Of a stretch of DNA of 64,000 bases, positions 9,181-17,695 are shown piece by piece. The notes beneath the pieces are model-generated. The model made no database searches. It was not told where the DNA came from and saw nothing but the letters and a program-made list of their open reading frames with translations. The stretch spans positions 1 to 64,000 of the forward strand of contig NZ_JACHFH010000012.1 of assembly GCF_014201835.1 (NCBI RefSeq). Reading direction: 5' to 3'. The first letter of the stretch is position 1, and every line of letters begins with the position of its first letter. Source of the stretch: Pectinatus brassicae. GTDB taxonomy: Bacteria; Bacillota; Negativicutes; Selenomonadales; Selenomonadaceae. A program made the translations under genes and the position numbers.

Positions 9181-9300
9181 AAACCGTCCCTTCAAGAAGA
9201 ATAGCACTAGCAATGACTGAAAAAGGGGGCTACTAATTAATATTATAACCCCTCAGTCAGCTAAAGCTGCCAGCTCCCCTACAGGGGAGCCATAAGGAAG
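9181..9300. repeat. Degenerate intergenic repeat, copy 1
   Basis: The stretch contains AACCGTCCCTTCAAG, then AACCCCTCAGTCAGC, AAGCTGCCAGCTCCCC and a small ACAGGGGAGC end. The same blocks recur in shortened form at 60990-61125. It resembles GC-richer intergenic repeats common in firmicute genomes. No reading frame of note crosses it, and it stands out from the AT-rich surroundings. The remainder of the gap to 9398 holds nothing I recognise. Confidence 0.5.
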
Positions 9301-9398
9301 ATAAAGCATTAATATAGCATGCATATGACAGCCTCTTTTTTCTTTACAGTAGTTATGTATTAAAAACAAACTTTATTAAATAATAATAATCAATTTTA

Positions 9399-10193
9399 TT
9401 ATTCTTCATCTAATATTTTTCCATTAGCATCAATTTCCACTTTAATCGTTTTAGTAAAATACACCCCACAACCACTAGGTTTATAAACTCCACTTTGATG
9501 GTTTTTTACTGCAAGTGGCTGCTGAAAATCTTTTTTATTATCTGGCTTAATCAACTTTAACTCTACTGCTTTTTTTATCACTATATCAAATGCTGCTTTT
9601 TGTGCCATATGTGCTGCAACAGTTGCTTTCCTATCAATATTGTCGGCACTTTCATAATATCCATATCCCTCGGCCTCAATTGTCCACACCTTACCTATAT
9701 GATCAACTTTTTTTATGACAGCTGGTCTTATACTTATCTCCTTTTCTATAAATGGATTGAATTTATTACTATCGAATTTTTTCTGACGAAAAATTACAAT
9801 CATATAGTCTTTTACTTTTCCATTTATTTCTTTATTCTCAATTTTTTCCGATATTTCCTGCACTGGAATATCATTTGCTGATACCGAAAAAATATTATTA
9901 TCCAACCCCAAATTTTCTTTATAAATTTGGGCTTCATATTTTCTTGCAAGATCAAACTGAACCTTAAATTTTGCAAATTCACGAGCTCTTTCTTTTGTAC
10001 AATTATCTAATAAAACTGTAGCCTCGGTATCTTGTTTATGGATATCAGCATCAACAAAAGTTTTATTAAAAGCTCGTGCTTTTTCTCCATTTGAATCAGA
10101 TAGTGCAAAAGCACTACCTGTTGAAATTATTAATCCTTGAAATAGCATAATAGCAGTTATTACAAGAATTATTTGCGCCTTTAATTTATTCAA
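9399..10193 (-). CDS. Secreted protein of unknown function
   Basis: 264 residues with a clear Sec signal peptide: a Lys-bearing start, a hydrophobic stretch at about 8-30 and likely cleavage near GSAFA or FALS. The mature part is hydrophilic and Lys-rich. A segment near 170-215 (VWTIEAEGYGYYES followed by regularly spaced alanines in ATVAAHMAQKAAFDI) vaguely recalls the LPP20/FlgT-like fold, but I do not claim membership. There is no lipobox. Start and stop are clear, and it sits alone between the metK terminator and a glyoxalase-fold gene. It is probably an envelope protein, given the signal peptide; the role is unknown. Confidence 0.7.
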   Translation of the reverse strand: MNKLKAQIILVITAIMLFQGLIISTGSAFALSDSNGEKARAFNKTFVDADIHKQDTEATVLLDNCTKERAREFAKFKVQFDLARKYEAQIYKENLGLDNNIFSVSANDIPVQEISEKIENKEINGKVKDYMIVIFRQKKFDSNKFNPFIEKEISIRPAVIKKVDHIGKVWTIEAEGYGYYESADNIDRKATVAAHMAQKAAFDIVIKKAVELKLIKPDNKKDFQQPLAVKNHQSGVYKPSGCGVYFTKTIKVEIDANGKILDEE

Positions 10194-10252
10194 TATATTC
10201 TCTCCTAAGTAAACTATACTGTTCCTTTATTATATAAATTATATGTTAATAC

Positions 10253-10633
10253 TTACTTATCATAAAAAAAGTTTTGTGGCAGTATCTCTATTTTATAATT
10301 ATCAGGATCATTTATAAAATAAATTCCAGCCTTTTCATTAATAACAGCAATACAATTCATAGCTTTATGTTTTTGCAGTGCATGGTCATAATCATCGACC
10401 TGCATAGCAATATGGAATAATTCTTTTTCTAATAAATTTTCTGCCGCTAACGGTTTTTTTAAATATTTTAACTCCAACTCTAAATTATTTTTATTATCAG
10501 TTAAATAAACCATTATAAATTCAGGAAAATCCAAGCGCCTTATTTCCTTTAAGTCTAAAGCTTCCCTATAAAACTCAAGCGATTTTTCTAAATCAGAAAC
10601 GCATAAATTTACATGTAAAAACTCAAATTTCAT
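10253..10633 (-). CDS. Glyoxalase/VOC-superfamily protein
   Basis: 126 residues with the paired beta-alpha-beta-beta-beta modules of the vicinal oxygen chelate fold. The metal-ligand pattern of glyoxalase I is present: H7 in the first strand (FLHVNLCVSDLEKSLEFY), a Glu in LELEL, H in LFHIAMQVDD and E in YKIEILP near the end. The reaction could be lactoylglutathione lyase-like, but the family is broad and the substrate cannot be told from sequence. It lies just past the terminator of the fab operon and is transcribed in the same direction as its secreted-protein neighbour. Confidence 0.8.
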   Translation of the reverse strand: MKFEFLHVNLCVSDLEKSLEFYREALDLKEIRRLDFPEFIMVYLTDNKNNLELELKYLKKPLAAENLLEKELFHIAMQVDDYDHALQKHKAMNCIAVINEKAGIYFINDPDNYKIEILPQNFFYDK

Positions 10634-10676
10634 TTTATTTTCCTTACAATTATTTACCTTCTTGGCATAATATAAT

Positions 10677-10721
10677 AGCTGATAAAAAGACTGCCATGCT
10701 ATGACAGTCTTTTTATCAGCT
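10677..10721. terminator. Terminator ending the fab-rnc operon
   Basis: A 17-bp perfect inverted repeat (10677-10693 with 10705-10721) with an 11-base loop. Both arms contain A5/T5 runs. It closes the minus-strand fab operon directly behind rnc and could act in both directions. Confidence 0.8.
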
Positions 10722-10740
10722 ATTAGTTAGGAATAAATCC

Positions 10741-11448
10741 TTATATTATGTTATATCTCTGTAAAGTAGCAAAAGCCGCGCGCTGTTCAGCTTCTTTTTT
10801 GCTTTTTCCATCGCCTGTACCTTCAGGCTTTCCCTCTACAATAACAGCAAAGGAAAAAATTTTGGCATGATCAGGTCCATTTTCGGAAATAAGCTTATAT
10901 TCAATACACTGTCCGCGACCTTGCACCACTTCCTGCAAAATGGTCTTATAATCTTTAAGGTTGTATCCCTGTTCAATAGAAATAAGATCAGCTTGCAGCT
11001 TATTTAATACATACTCACAGGCAATCTGCCAGCCTTGATCCATATATATGGCACCGATAATGGCCTCAAAAGCATCAGCAAGTATTGAGGGACGCCTACT
11101 GCCACCCGTCAAACGTTCACCTTTTCCCAATAGGAGATAATCTCCCACCTTCATCTGTGAGGATAGATTAGCCAACGTTGTTTCACAAACAACTGAAGCA
11201 CGGGCCTTAGTCATTTCACCTTCAGGCATTTCAGGGAATTTATTAAATAAATACGTACTTGATGCTAACTCCAGTACTGCATCACCTAAAAACTCCAATC
11301 GCTCATTATGAACAATATTGTTTTTGGATTCATTAGCATAAGATGTATGCGTAAGCGCTGTATCTAATAAGCTGATATCTTTAAAATTGACGCCTAAGCT
11401 TTTAGCCAATTGTGTAATTTTTTTCGTACGTTCCTGCGAAAGCTCCAT
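10741..11448 (-). CDS. rnc: Ribonuclease III
   Basis: Double-strand-specific endoribonuclease that processes rRNA and structured mRNAs. The signature NERLEFLGDAVLE is at 48-60, with metal-binding residues E52, D56, D125 and E128 all present. A double-stranded RNA-binding domain fills about 160-233, ending AEQRAAFATLQ. 235 residues is typical. It is the last gene of the fatty-acid operon, 13 bases after fabF. That operon carries a 19-bp perfect hairpin behind acpP, a plausible target of the enzyme. Confidence 0.96.
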   Translation of the reverse strand: MELSQERTKKITQLAKSLGVNFKDISLLDTALTHTSYANESKNNIVHNERLEFLGDAVLELASSTYLFNKFPEMPEGEMTKARASVVCETTLANLSSQMKVGDYLLLGKGERLTGGSRRPSILADAFEAIIGAIYMDQGWQIACEYVLNKLQADLISIEQGYNLKDYKTILQEVVQGRGQCIEYKLISENGPDHAKIFSFAVIVEGKPEGTGDGKSKKEAEQRAAFATLQRYNII

Positions 11449-11461
11449 TATAAAACCTGAT

Positions 11462-12703
11462 TTACTTAAATTTTTTCAAAAGGACTGCGGCATTATGACC
11501 ACCAAACCCTAATGAATCAGAAATAGCTGCGTTAATAATTTTCTTACGTGCTACATTTGGCACATAATCTAAATCTAATGCTTCATCAGGTGTTTCTAAA
11601 TTTATCGTAGCAGGCATTATATCATTTTTAACGGTAAGTGCCGTAGCAATACATTCTATTCCACCTGCTGCCCCCAATAAATGTCCAATCATGGATTTTA
11701 TTGAGCTGATTGATAATTTATAGGCATGATCGCCAAAGGCACGTTTAATTGCCATGGTTTCCGTTTTTTCATTAAGCTGTGTTGATGTACCATGAGCATT
11801 GATATAATCAATATCTTCCATATTAAGACCAGCATCTTTTACTGCCAATGAAAAACATCTTGCCGGCTGAACAGCCTCAGGATCTGGACTGGTTATATGA
11901 TATGCATCAGAAGTTGCAGCATAGCCGCCTACTTCAGCATAAATTTCAGCACCACGAGCTAATGCATGTTCCAAGCTTTCTAAGATAACAACACCAGAAC
12001 CTTCACCCATTACAAAACCACTGCGATTTTTATCAAATGGACGTGATGCTTTTTCTGGATTGTCATTCATGTCTGTGCATAATGCTTTCATGGAAGCAAA
12101 ACCAGCAACAGGCAATGGTGAAATACATGCTTCTGTACCGCCAGCAACCATCATATCAGCTTCACCGCGTTGAATTACACGCATGGCATCACCAATAGCA
12201 TTAGTTCCTGTAGCACAAGCCGTAATTGGACAGCTGCTTGGTCCCTGCAAGCCAAATGTAATGGATGCCTGACCAGTAGCCATATTGGCTATCATCATTG
12301 GTACACAAAAAGGACTGATACGATTAGGGCCTTTTTTAAACAATACATCATATTGGTCATGCATTGTTCCAATGCCGCCAATACCAGTACCAATAAATAC
12401 ACCGATACGTTCTTTATCTTCTTTGTCCAAATCAACAGCTGCATCTTCAAATGCCATTCTAGTAGCAGCTATTGCAAACTGTGTATATCTATCCATCCGC
12501 TTTGCTTCTTTTTTATCAATAAAATCAGATGGTTCAAAATCATTAATTTCAGCAGCAACCTGTGCTTTAAAATCAGTTGCATCAAATTGGGTTATCTTAC
12601 CAATACCAGATTTTCCAGCCAACAGCCCTTCCCAAAACTTACCTTTACCAATACCAATAGGCGTAACTGCACCGAGACCGGTAATAACTACTCTATTTGC
12701 CAA
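11462..12703 (-). CDS. fabF: 3-oxoacyl-ACP synthase II
   Basis: Condensing enzyme that elongates acyl-ACP with malonyl-ACP. Counting from the chosen start, the catalytic triad is C163 (TACATGTNA), H304 (NAHGTSTQLNEKTE) and H341 (IKSMIGHLLGAAGG), with K336 also in place. 413 residues is exactly the common FabF length. I choose TTG at 12703, which has GAGGTG upstream at a sensible distance. A GTG at 12721 also opens the frame, but it lies inside the ribosome site and would add six residues. Confidence 0.95.
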   Translation of the reverse strand: MANRVVITGLGAVTPIGIGKGKFWEGLLAGKSGIGKITQFDATDFKAQVAAEINDFEPSDFIDKKEAKRMDRYTQFAIAATRMAFEDAAVDLDKEDKERIGVFIGTGIGGIGTMHDQYDVLFKKGPNRISPFCVPMMIANMATGQASITFGLQGPSSCPITACATGTNAIGDAMRVIQRGEADMMVAGGTEACISPLPVAGFASMKALCTDMNDNPEKASRPFDKNRSGFVMGEGSGVVILESLEHALARGAEIYAEVGGYAATSDAYHITSPDPEAVQPARCFSLAVKDAGLNMEDIDYINAHGTSTQLNEKTETMAIKRAFGDHAYKLSISSIKSMIGHLLGAAGGIECIATALTVKNDIMPATINLETPDEALDLDYVPNVARKKIINAAISDSLGFGGHNAAVLLKKFK

Positions 12704-12723
12704 AATAATACTACACCTCACCT

Positions 12724-13668
12724 TTAATTTGCTACAGCAGCTTCTTGCTTAAGCCGTGCAAATATTTCTTTTACGGGCAATATTTCCTTTATCTTATGAA
12801 TATATTCCCCTGCAAAAACTAAACCGTTTTCCACGTCACCTTGTTGAGCACGCTCCAACGCTTTTATTATACAAAAATTATGTTTACAACTTTTTAAACA
12901 ATTATTGCAATGCGTTATTGGCACACTGCCCTGCATTATTTTTTCTGAAAATGGATTTCTTACGGCACGACCTGGAAGTCCTACCGGACTTTTTATTACA
13001 ACAATATCTTCAGGTTTTGCCTTTAAATAAAATTCTTTAAGTGCCGGTGCTGCATTAGATTCTTCGCTTGCAGCAAAACGAGAGCCCATTTGGACTCCAT
13101 TAGCACCCATATTTATAAAATCAACAATATCCTGACCACTTAACACCCCGCCAGCTGCAATAATAGGTATATCAACAGCAGCCCGTATTTCAGGTATTAA
13201 TTTCTTTATAGAAATTGATGTACCTAAGTGTCCACCTGCTTCTGTGCCTTCAACAACAACAGCAGCAGCGCCAAGATTTTGAGAAATTTTCGCCAATTTA
13301 GCCGAAGATACGATTGGAACTATTGGTGTACCAGATTCCTTGCCCAGACCAAACATATCCCGAGAAAAGCCTGCACCAGCAACTACCAAATCTATACCTT
13401 CTTGTATAGCCGTCTTTATTAATTCGCTGAATTTTTTTGCAGCGACCATTATATTGATTCCAATAACCCCAGATGTCAAAGAACGTGCTAAGCGAATTTC
13501 ATACCGTAGTTCGTCATTTGTCATACCGGACGCAGCGATTAAACCAATACCGCCTTCATTTGCTACAGCTGCAGCCAGACGTGCTGTCGAAAGCCTTATC
13601 GCCATGCCGCCTTGAATAACCGGTACTTTTGCGATTTTATCGCCAATCTTAAGCTCCGGAAGCTTCAA
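12724..13668 (-). CDS. FabK-like flavin oxidoreductase with C-terminal Cys cluster
   Basis: Nitronate monooxygenase/FabK-superfamily TIM barrel, 314 residues, with the FMN-binding pattern VPVIQGGMAIRLST at the N-terminus, VVVEGTEAGGHLG near 137-150 and IIAAGGVLSGQDI near 170. It differs from the true FabK four genes upstream by a cysteine cluster, C254-x2-C257-x3-C261-x4-C266, which looks like a metal or Fe-S site. It may be a second enoyl-ACP reductase, a nitronate monooxygenase or an uncharacterised flavoenzyme; I cannot decide. TTG at 13668 follows AGGAGG by seven bases. Position between acpP and fabF argues for a role in fatty-acid metabolism. Confidence 0.8.
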   Translation of the reverse strand: MKLPELKIGDKIAKVPVIQGGMAIRLSTARLAAAVANEGGIGLIAASGMTNDELRYEIRLARSLTSGVIGINIMVAAKKFSELIKTAIQEGIDLVVAGAGFSRDMFGLGKESGTPIVPIVSSAKLAKISQNLGAAAVVVEGTEAGGHLGTSISIKKLIPEIRAAVDIPIIAAGGVLSGQDIVDFINMGANGVQMGSRFAASEESNAAPALKEFYLKAKPEDIVVIKSPVGLPGRAVRNPFSEKIMQGSVPITHCNNCLKSCKHNFCIIKALERAQQGDVENGLVFAGEYIHKIKEILPVKEIFARLKQEAAVAN

Positions 13669-13697
13669 AATAACTCCTCCTATCAATTTCGCTTGTA

Positions 13698-13739
13698 TTA
13701 GTTTAAGGAACCTTTATCAATAAAGGTTCCTTAAACTAA
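13698..13739 (-). other. Long intercistronic stem-loop behind acpP
   Basis: A perfect 19-bp inverted repeat (13698-13716 with 13721-13739) enclosing a four-base loop lies between the FabK-like gene and acpP. No T-run follows on the minus strand, so it is not a classic terminator. It probably forms a very stable RNA hairpin in the operon transcript, downstream of the FabK-like start region's antisense neighbour acpP being upstream of it in no case: in transcription order acpP ends about 270 bases later, so the hairpin sits between the FabK-like reading frame start (13668) and the acpP stop (13749). Confidence 0.8.
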
Positions 13740-13748
13740 ATAAGTATC

Positions 13749-13979
13749 TTATTTAGTCTGTTCTATATAGGTCACAACATCATGAACTGTTTTGATTTTT
13801 TCAGCAGCTTCATCAGGAATTTCAATGCTGAATTCTTCTTCAAAAGCCATGATTAATTCGACTATATCAAGAGAATCAGCACCTAAATCATCAATAAAAG
13901 TAGAATCAATATTGACATCATCTGCTTCAACGCCTAATTGTTCAACAACAATATCTCTAACTTTTTCGAATGTCGACAT
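13749..13979 (-). CDS. acpP: Acyl carrier protein
   Basis: Small acidic carrier that holds growing acyl chains on a 4'-phosphopantetheine arm. The attachment serine is in the DSL motif of [20 protein letters not shown]. 76 residues is typical. ATG at 13979 is chosen because GGAGGTGA lies seven bases upstream; the longer frame to 14000 reads through that site. In transcription order it follows fabG and precedes a 19-bp hairpin and the FabK-like gene, an arrangement that could raise acpP mRNA relative to its neighbours. Confidence 0.97.
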   Translation of the reverse strand: MSTFEKVRDIVVEQLGVEADDVNIDSTFIDDLGADSLDIVELIMAFEEEFSIEIPDEAAEKIKTVHDVVTYIEQTK

Positions 13980-14015
13980 ATGTTGCTCACCTCCTCCCAT
14001 AAAGTTACTTTTTTA

Positions 14016-14759
14016 TTACATCGCCATGCCACCATCAACATTAATAACCTGACCAGTTATATAAGCGGCATTATCAGAAACCAAAAACATTACTGCATTG
14101 GCTACATCCTGCGGTTCGCCCATTTTTCCTAACGGTATATTATGTAATATATTTTCTTTAGCTTTATCTGGAATTACTGATGTCATATCAGTAGAAATAA
14201 ATCCTGGAGCTACAGCATTAACTGTTATATTACGTGCTGCTAATTCTTTCGCCAATGATTTAGTAAAACCAATGACACCAGCTTTAGCAGCTGCATAATT
14301 AGCCTGACCGATATTACCGGTTAAACCAACTACTGAAGCCATATTTATTATCTTTCCGGCGCGTTTTTTCATCATTAACTTAGTTACAACTTTAGTACAA
14401 TTAAAAACACCGGATAAATTTGTATTTATAACAGCATCCCAATCCTGCTGTTTCATGCGGGCAAATAAGGTATCACGAGTTATTCCGGCATTATTAACCA
14501 AAATATCTATCGTACCAAATTTTGACACAACTTTATTAATCATTTCTTCTGCTGCCTGAGCGTCCGCTACATCAGCCTGAACTATCATGGCTTTACCGCC
14601 ATTAGCAATAATTTCATTTTGTACTGTTTCAGCAGCAGCAGTATTACCAGCATAATTTATTGCAACACTGGCACCTTCATTAGCTAAGCTGATAGCTATT
14701 TCTCTGCCAATACCACGAGAAGCTCCAGTAACTAATGCAATCTTGCCTTCTAACAGCAT
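14016..14759 (-). CDS. fabG: 3-oxoacyl-ACP reductase
   Basis: NADPH-dependent short-chain dehydrogenase that reduces 3-oxoacyl-ACP in each elongation cycle. The Rossmann motif TGASRGIG is at 11-18, NNAG at 89-92 and the catalytic S142, Y155 and K159 are all present; the C-terminus ends in the common INVDGGMAM. 247 residues. ATG at 14759 is chosen: AGGAGG lies upstream and the start is one base past the fabD stop. A longer frame to 14810 overlaps fabD and lacks a ribosome site. Confidence 0.97.
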   Translation of the reverse strand: MLLEGKIALVTGASRGIGREIAISLANEGASVAINYAGNTAAAETVQNEIIANGGKAMIVQADVADAQAAEEMINKVVSKFGTIDILVNNAGITRDTLFARMKQQDWDAVINTNLSGVFNCTKVVTKLMMKKRAGKIINMASVVGLTGNIGQANYAAAKAGVIGFTKSLAKELAARNITVNAVAPGFISTDMTSVIPDKAKENILHNIPLGKMGEPQDVANAVMFLVSDNAAYITGQVINVDGGMAM

Positions 14760-14760
14760 T

Positions 14761-15705
14761 TTAACGAACCTCCTGGAAATAATCAAGCGTTTTTTGCAAA
14801 GAAGCTTCATCTTCTACATTTAAAGATTTTAGAGTTTTATCAATACGGCGATTAAAACCACATAAAACCTTACCTGGACCAGCTTCTACATAAGTGTCAG
14901 CACCAAATTCTTTCATTGAAGCAACACAGTCTTCCCATTTTACCGGGCTGGCTGCTTGTTTAATTAAGCTTGCCTTAATATCAGCAGCGCTTGTCAGTGC
15001 CTTGCCTGTAACATTAGCTACAACTGGTATTTTAGCATCACAAACATCTATTTTATCGAGTTCCACTGCTAATTTTTCAGCAGCTGGAGCCATCAATTTG
15101 CTATGAAAAGGTGCACTTACTGGCAGCAATACGCATTTTTTGGCTCCAGCTTCTTTTAATTTATCAACAGCTGCATTTACGCCTGCTGTCGTTCCTGCTA
15201 TAACTACCTGACCCGGACAATTAAAATTAACAGCCTGTACCAATGATATATTATCGGTAATCTGCTGACATATGTCAACAATTATATTTCTGTCAAGACC
15301 AATTACAGCCGCCATACCGCCTTCACCAACTGGAACAGCTTCCTGCATATAAGAACCACGCCTATTAACAAGATACACGGCATCAGCAAATTTCATAGCG
15401 CCGGCGACGACTAATGCTGAGTATTCGCCCAAGCTATGACCGCCGACTATCTGCGGTACTATGCCTTTTTCCTGTAAAATAGTTGCAGCGATAACGCTGA
15501 CCGTTAATATAGCTGGCTGAGTATTAGCCGTTAATTTTAAATCTTCCTCTGGACCATTGAAACACATATCCATTATGGAATAACCCAAAGCATCATCAGC
15601 TTCTTTGAACATTTTTTTAGCAACATCATAATTATCAAAGAATTCTTTGCCCATTCCTACTGTTTGTGAACCTTGTCCAGGAAAAATGAATCCAAGTTTA
15701 TTCAT
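14761..15705 (-). CDS. fabD: Malonyl-CoA:ACP transacylase
   Basis: Moves malonyl groups from CoA to ACP to supply elongation. [12 protein letters not shown] opens the protein, the nucleophile S91 is in [11 protein letters not shown], and H201 is in [10 protein letters not shown]. 314 residues, normal length. It lies between fabK and fabG, with its stop nearly touching the fabG start. Confidence 0.97.
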   Translation of the reverse strand: MNKLGFIFPGQGSQTVGMGKEFFDNYDVAKKMFKEADDALGYSIMDMCFNGPEEDLKLTANTQPAILTVSVIAATILQEKGIVPQIVGGHSLGEYSALVVAGAMKFADAVYLVNRRGSYMQEAVPVGEGGMAAVIGLDRNIIVDICQQITDNISLVQAVNFNCPGQVVIAGTTAGVNAAVDKLKEAGAKKCVLLPVSAPFHSKLMAPAAEKLAVELDKIDVCDAKIPVVANVTGKALTSAADIKASLIKQAASPVKWEDCVASMKEFGADTYVEAGPGKVLCGFNRRIDKTLKSLNVEDEASLQKTLDYFQEVR

Positions 15706-15744
15706 AAATAAATTATCCTTTCATATTCCGTTCAAATAAAATAG

Positions 15745-16692
15745 TTACCGACAACTATTTTGAACATTATCCAAAGCATTTTGCATTTGATCTACTATAT
15801 CAGTAATAATTTTTTGTACTGGTTTTATTTCAGAAAGCATTCCACTGATTTGACCAATCATAACTGAACCATTTTCAACATCACCTTTATGTGTTGCTAA
15901 ATTCAGTTTACCAGCACCAAGTTTTTCAAGTTCTGCAGTGCTTACACCTGATTTTTCCATCTCTTGGAATTTACGTGTCAATTTATTGGATAAAACGCGT
16001 ACAGGATGACCTGTTGTCCGGCCTGTTACCACGGTAGAACGATCTTTTGCTTTTAAAACTACATTTTTATAATTGTCATGAGCGATACATTCTTCTGATA
16101 AAACAAACCGTGTTCCCATTTGAACGCCAGCTGCTCCCAACGAAAATGCAGCTACCACACCACGACTGTCCGCAATACCACCAGCAGCTATAACTGGTAC
16201 ATCAACAGCATCAACAATCTGCGGCACAAGTGACATTGTAGTAATTTCGCCAATATGTCCGCCGCTTTCCAAACCTTCAGCAATAACGGCATCTACACCT
16301 GTTCTTACTAATCTTTTAGCCAACGCCACCGAAGCTACTACGGGAATTACTTTGCTGCCAATTTCTTTTAATGCGGGAATATATTCAGCTGGATTGCCGG
16401 CACCAGTTGTAATAACCGGTACTCGTTCTTCAACTACAACCTGCATTACTTCTTTTACGAACGGTGACATCAACATTATGTTAACACCAAAAGGTTTATC
16501 AGTCCATTTTTTTGTTTTTTGAATTTCTATGCGTAATAAATCTGGCGGCATATGTCCAGCACCAATTATTCCTAAACCACCAGCATTTGATACAGCAGCT
16601 GCTAATTCAGATGTGCCAATCCAAGCCATACCACCCTGAAATATCGGATATTTTATATTAAGCAGTTTACAAAGCTTATTATTCTCAAACAT
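15745..16692 (-). CDS. fabK: Enoyl-ACP reductase II (FabK)
   Basis: FMN-dependent enoyl-ACP reductase, the last step of each elongation cycle, used by many anaerobic and lactic firmicutes in place of FabI. Sequence closely follows pneumococcal FabK: YPIFQGGMAWIGTSELAAAV, KPFGVNIMLMSPFV, VITTGAGNPAEY, VIAEGLESGGHIGEITTMSL and VPVIAAGGIAD. 315 residues. It starts one base after fabH ends. FabK enzymes are insensitive to triclosan; that this one shares the property is inference from the family. A diverged paralogue sits at 12724-13668. Confidence 0.93.
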   Translation of the reverse strand: MFENNKLCKLLNIKYPIFQGGMAWIGTSELAAAVSNAGGLGIIGAGHMPPDLLRIEIQKTKKWTDKPFGVNIMLMSPFVKEVMQVVVEERVPVITTGAGNPAEYIPALKEIGSKVIPVVASVALAKRLVRTGVDAVIAEGLESGGHIGEITTMSLVPQIVDAVDVPVIAAGGIADSRGVVAAFSLGAAGVQMGTRFVLSEECIAHDNYKNVVLKAKDRSTVVTGRTTGHPVRVLSNKLTRKFQEMEKSGVSTAELEKLGAGKLNLATHKGDVENGSVMIGQISGMLSEIKPVQKIITDIVDQMQNALDNVQNSCR

Positions 16693-16693
16693 C

Positions 16694-17695
16694 TTATTCC
16701 CCCTTAGCCCATTTCATTACACATGATGCCCATGTAAGACCAGCACCAAATCCTGAAAATGCTAATACATCACCTTTTTTGAAGTGATTATTATGCGCAG
16801 CTTCCGCTAATGCGATAGGAATAGAGGCTGCCGATGTATTACCATATTTATCAAGGTTTATAATCACCTTATCCATTGGCATCTTTAACCGTTTAGCTCC
16901 GGTTTGGATAATGCGGATATTTGCTTGATGCGGTACCAGCCAGTCAATATCTTCTCTTTGCAACGCAGCTTTTTCCAACGAACGAAGAACTGTTTCGCCC
17001 ATCGCTTTTACGGAAAAGCGAAAAACTTCTTTACCGTTCATCTGCATATAATGCATACGTTCATTCACTGTTTCCAAAGACGCTGGATGTAAACTCCCAC
17101 CAGCAGGTATCTGCAGATTATCTCCGCCAGGACCATCAGCACCAAGATCAAATCCCATCATACCATAGCCAGCTTCAACCTGTCCATAGACAGCAGCACC
17201 TGCTCCATCACCAAAAAGCACGCAGGTATTTCTATCCTGCCAATCAACAATTTTTGATAAGGTTTCAGCACCGATTACTAATATTTTTTTATATACACCT
17301 GACTCAATAAACTGACAGGCAATCGCTGAAGCATAAACAAATCCAGAACATGCTGCCGTTAAATCAAAGGCTCCGGCATTTTTGGCTCCTAATTTATCTT
17401 GTAAAATACAAGCCGTCGATGGAATTATTCTGTCTGGTGTAATTGTTGCTACAATTATTAAGTCGAGCTCTTCTGCTGTAGTATTAGCATCTTTCAATGC
17501 CATTTCAGCAGCTTTAACCGCCAAACTTGAGGTAGCCACATCTTTCGCTACTATGCGACGTTCATGTATACCAGTCCGTTCTACTATCCAGTCATCACTG
17601 GTATTAACCATTTTTTCAAGATCAAAATTCGTCAGTTTTTTTTCTGGCAAACAATATCCTGTGCCAAGTATACCGGCGCTATTTTTCTTGGTCAT
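16694..17695 (-). CDS. fabH: 3-oxoacyl-ACP synthase III
   Basis: Starts fatty-acid synthesis by condensing an acyl-CoA primer with malonyl-ACP. The triad is C116 (DLTAACSGFVYA), H256 (VPHQANIRII) and N286 (YGNTSAAS). 333 residues. Its start overlaps the 3' end of plsX by 17 bases, so translation is likely coupled. Primer preference (straight or branched) cannot be read from the sequence. Confidence 0.97.
   Translation of the reverse strand: MTKKNSAGILGTGYCLPEKKLTNFDLEKMVNTSDDWIVERTGIHERRIVAKDVATSSLAVKAAEMALKDANTTAEELDLIIVATITPDRIIPSTACILQDKLGAKNAGAFDLTAACSGFVYASAIACQFIESGVYKKILVIGAETLSKIVDWQDRNTCVLFGDGAGAAVYGQVEAGYGMMGFDLGADGPGGDNLQIPAGGSLHPASLETVNERMHYMQMNGKEVFRFSVKAMGETVLRSLEKAALQREDIDWLVPHQANIRIIQTGAKRLKMPMDKVIINLDKYGNTSAASIPIALAEAAHNNHFKKGDVLAFSGFGAGLTWASCVMKWAKGE

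Noticed and set aside
12703-12721. GTG at 12721 as fabF start and similar upstream in-frame starts for metK, acpP, fabG, plsX, rpoB and mutS
   Set aside because: In each case the upstream codon overlaps or precedes the evident ribosome site and adds residues outside the family.
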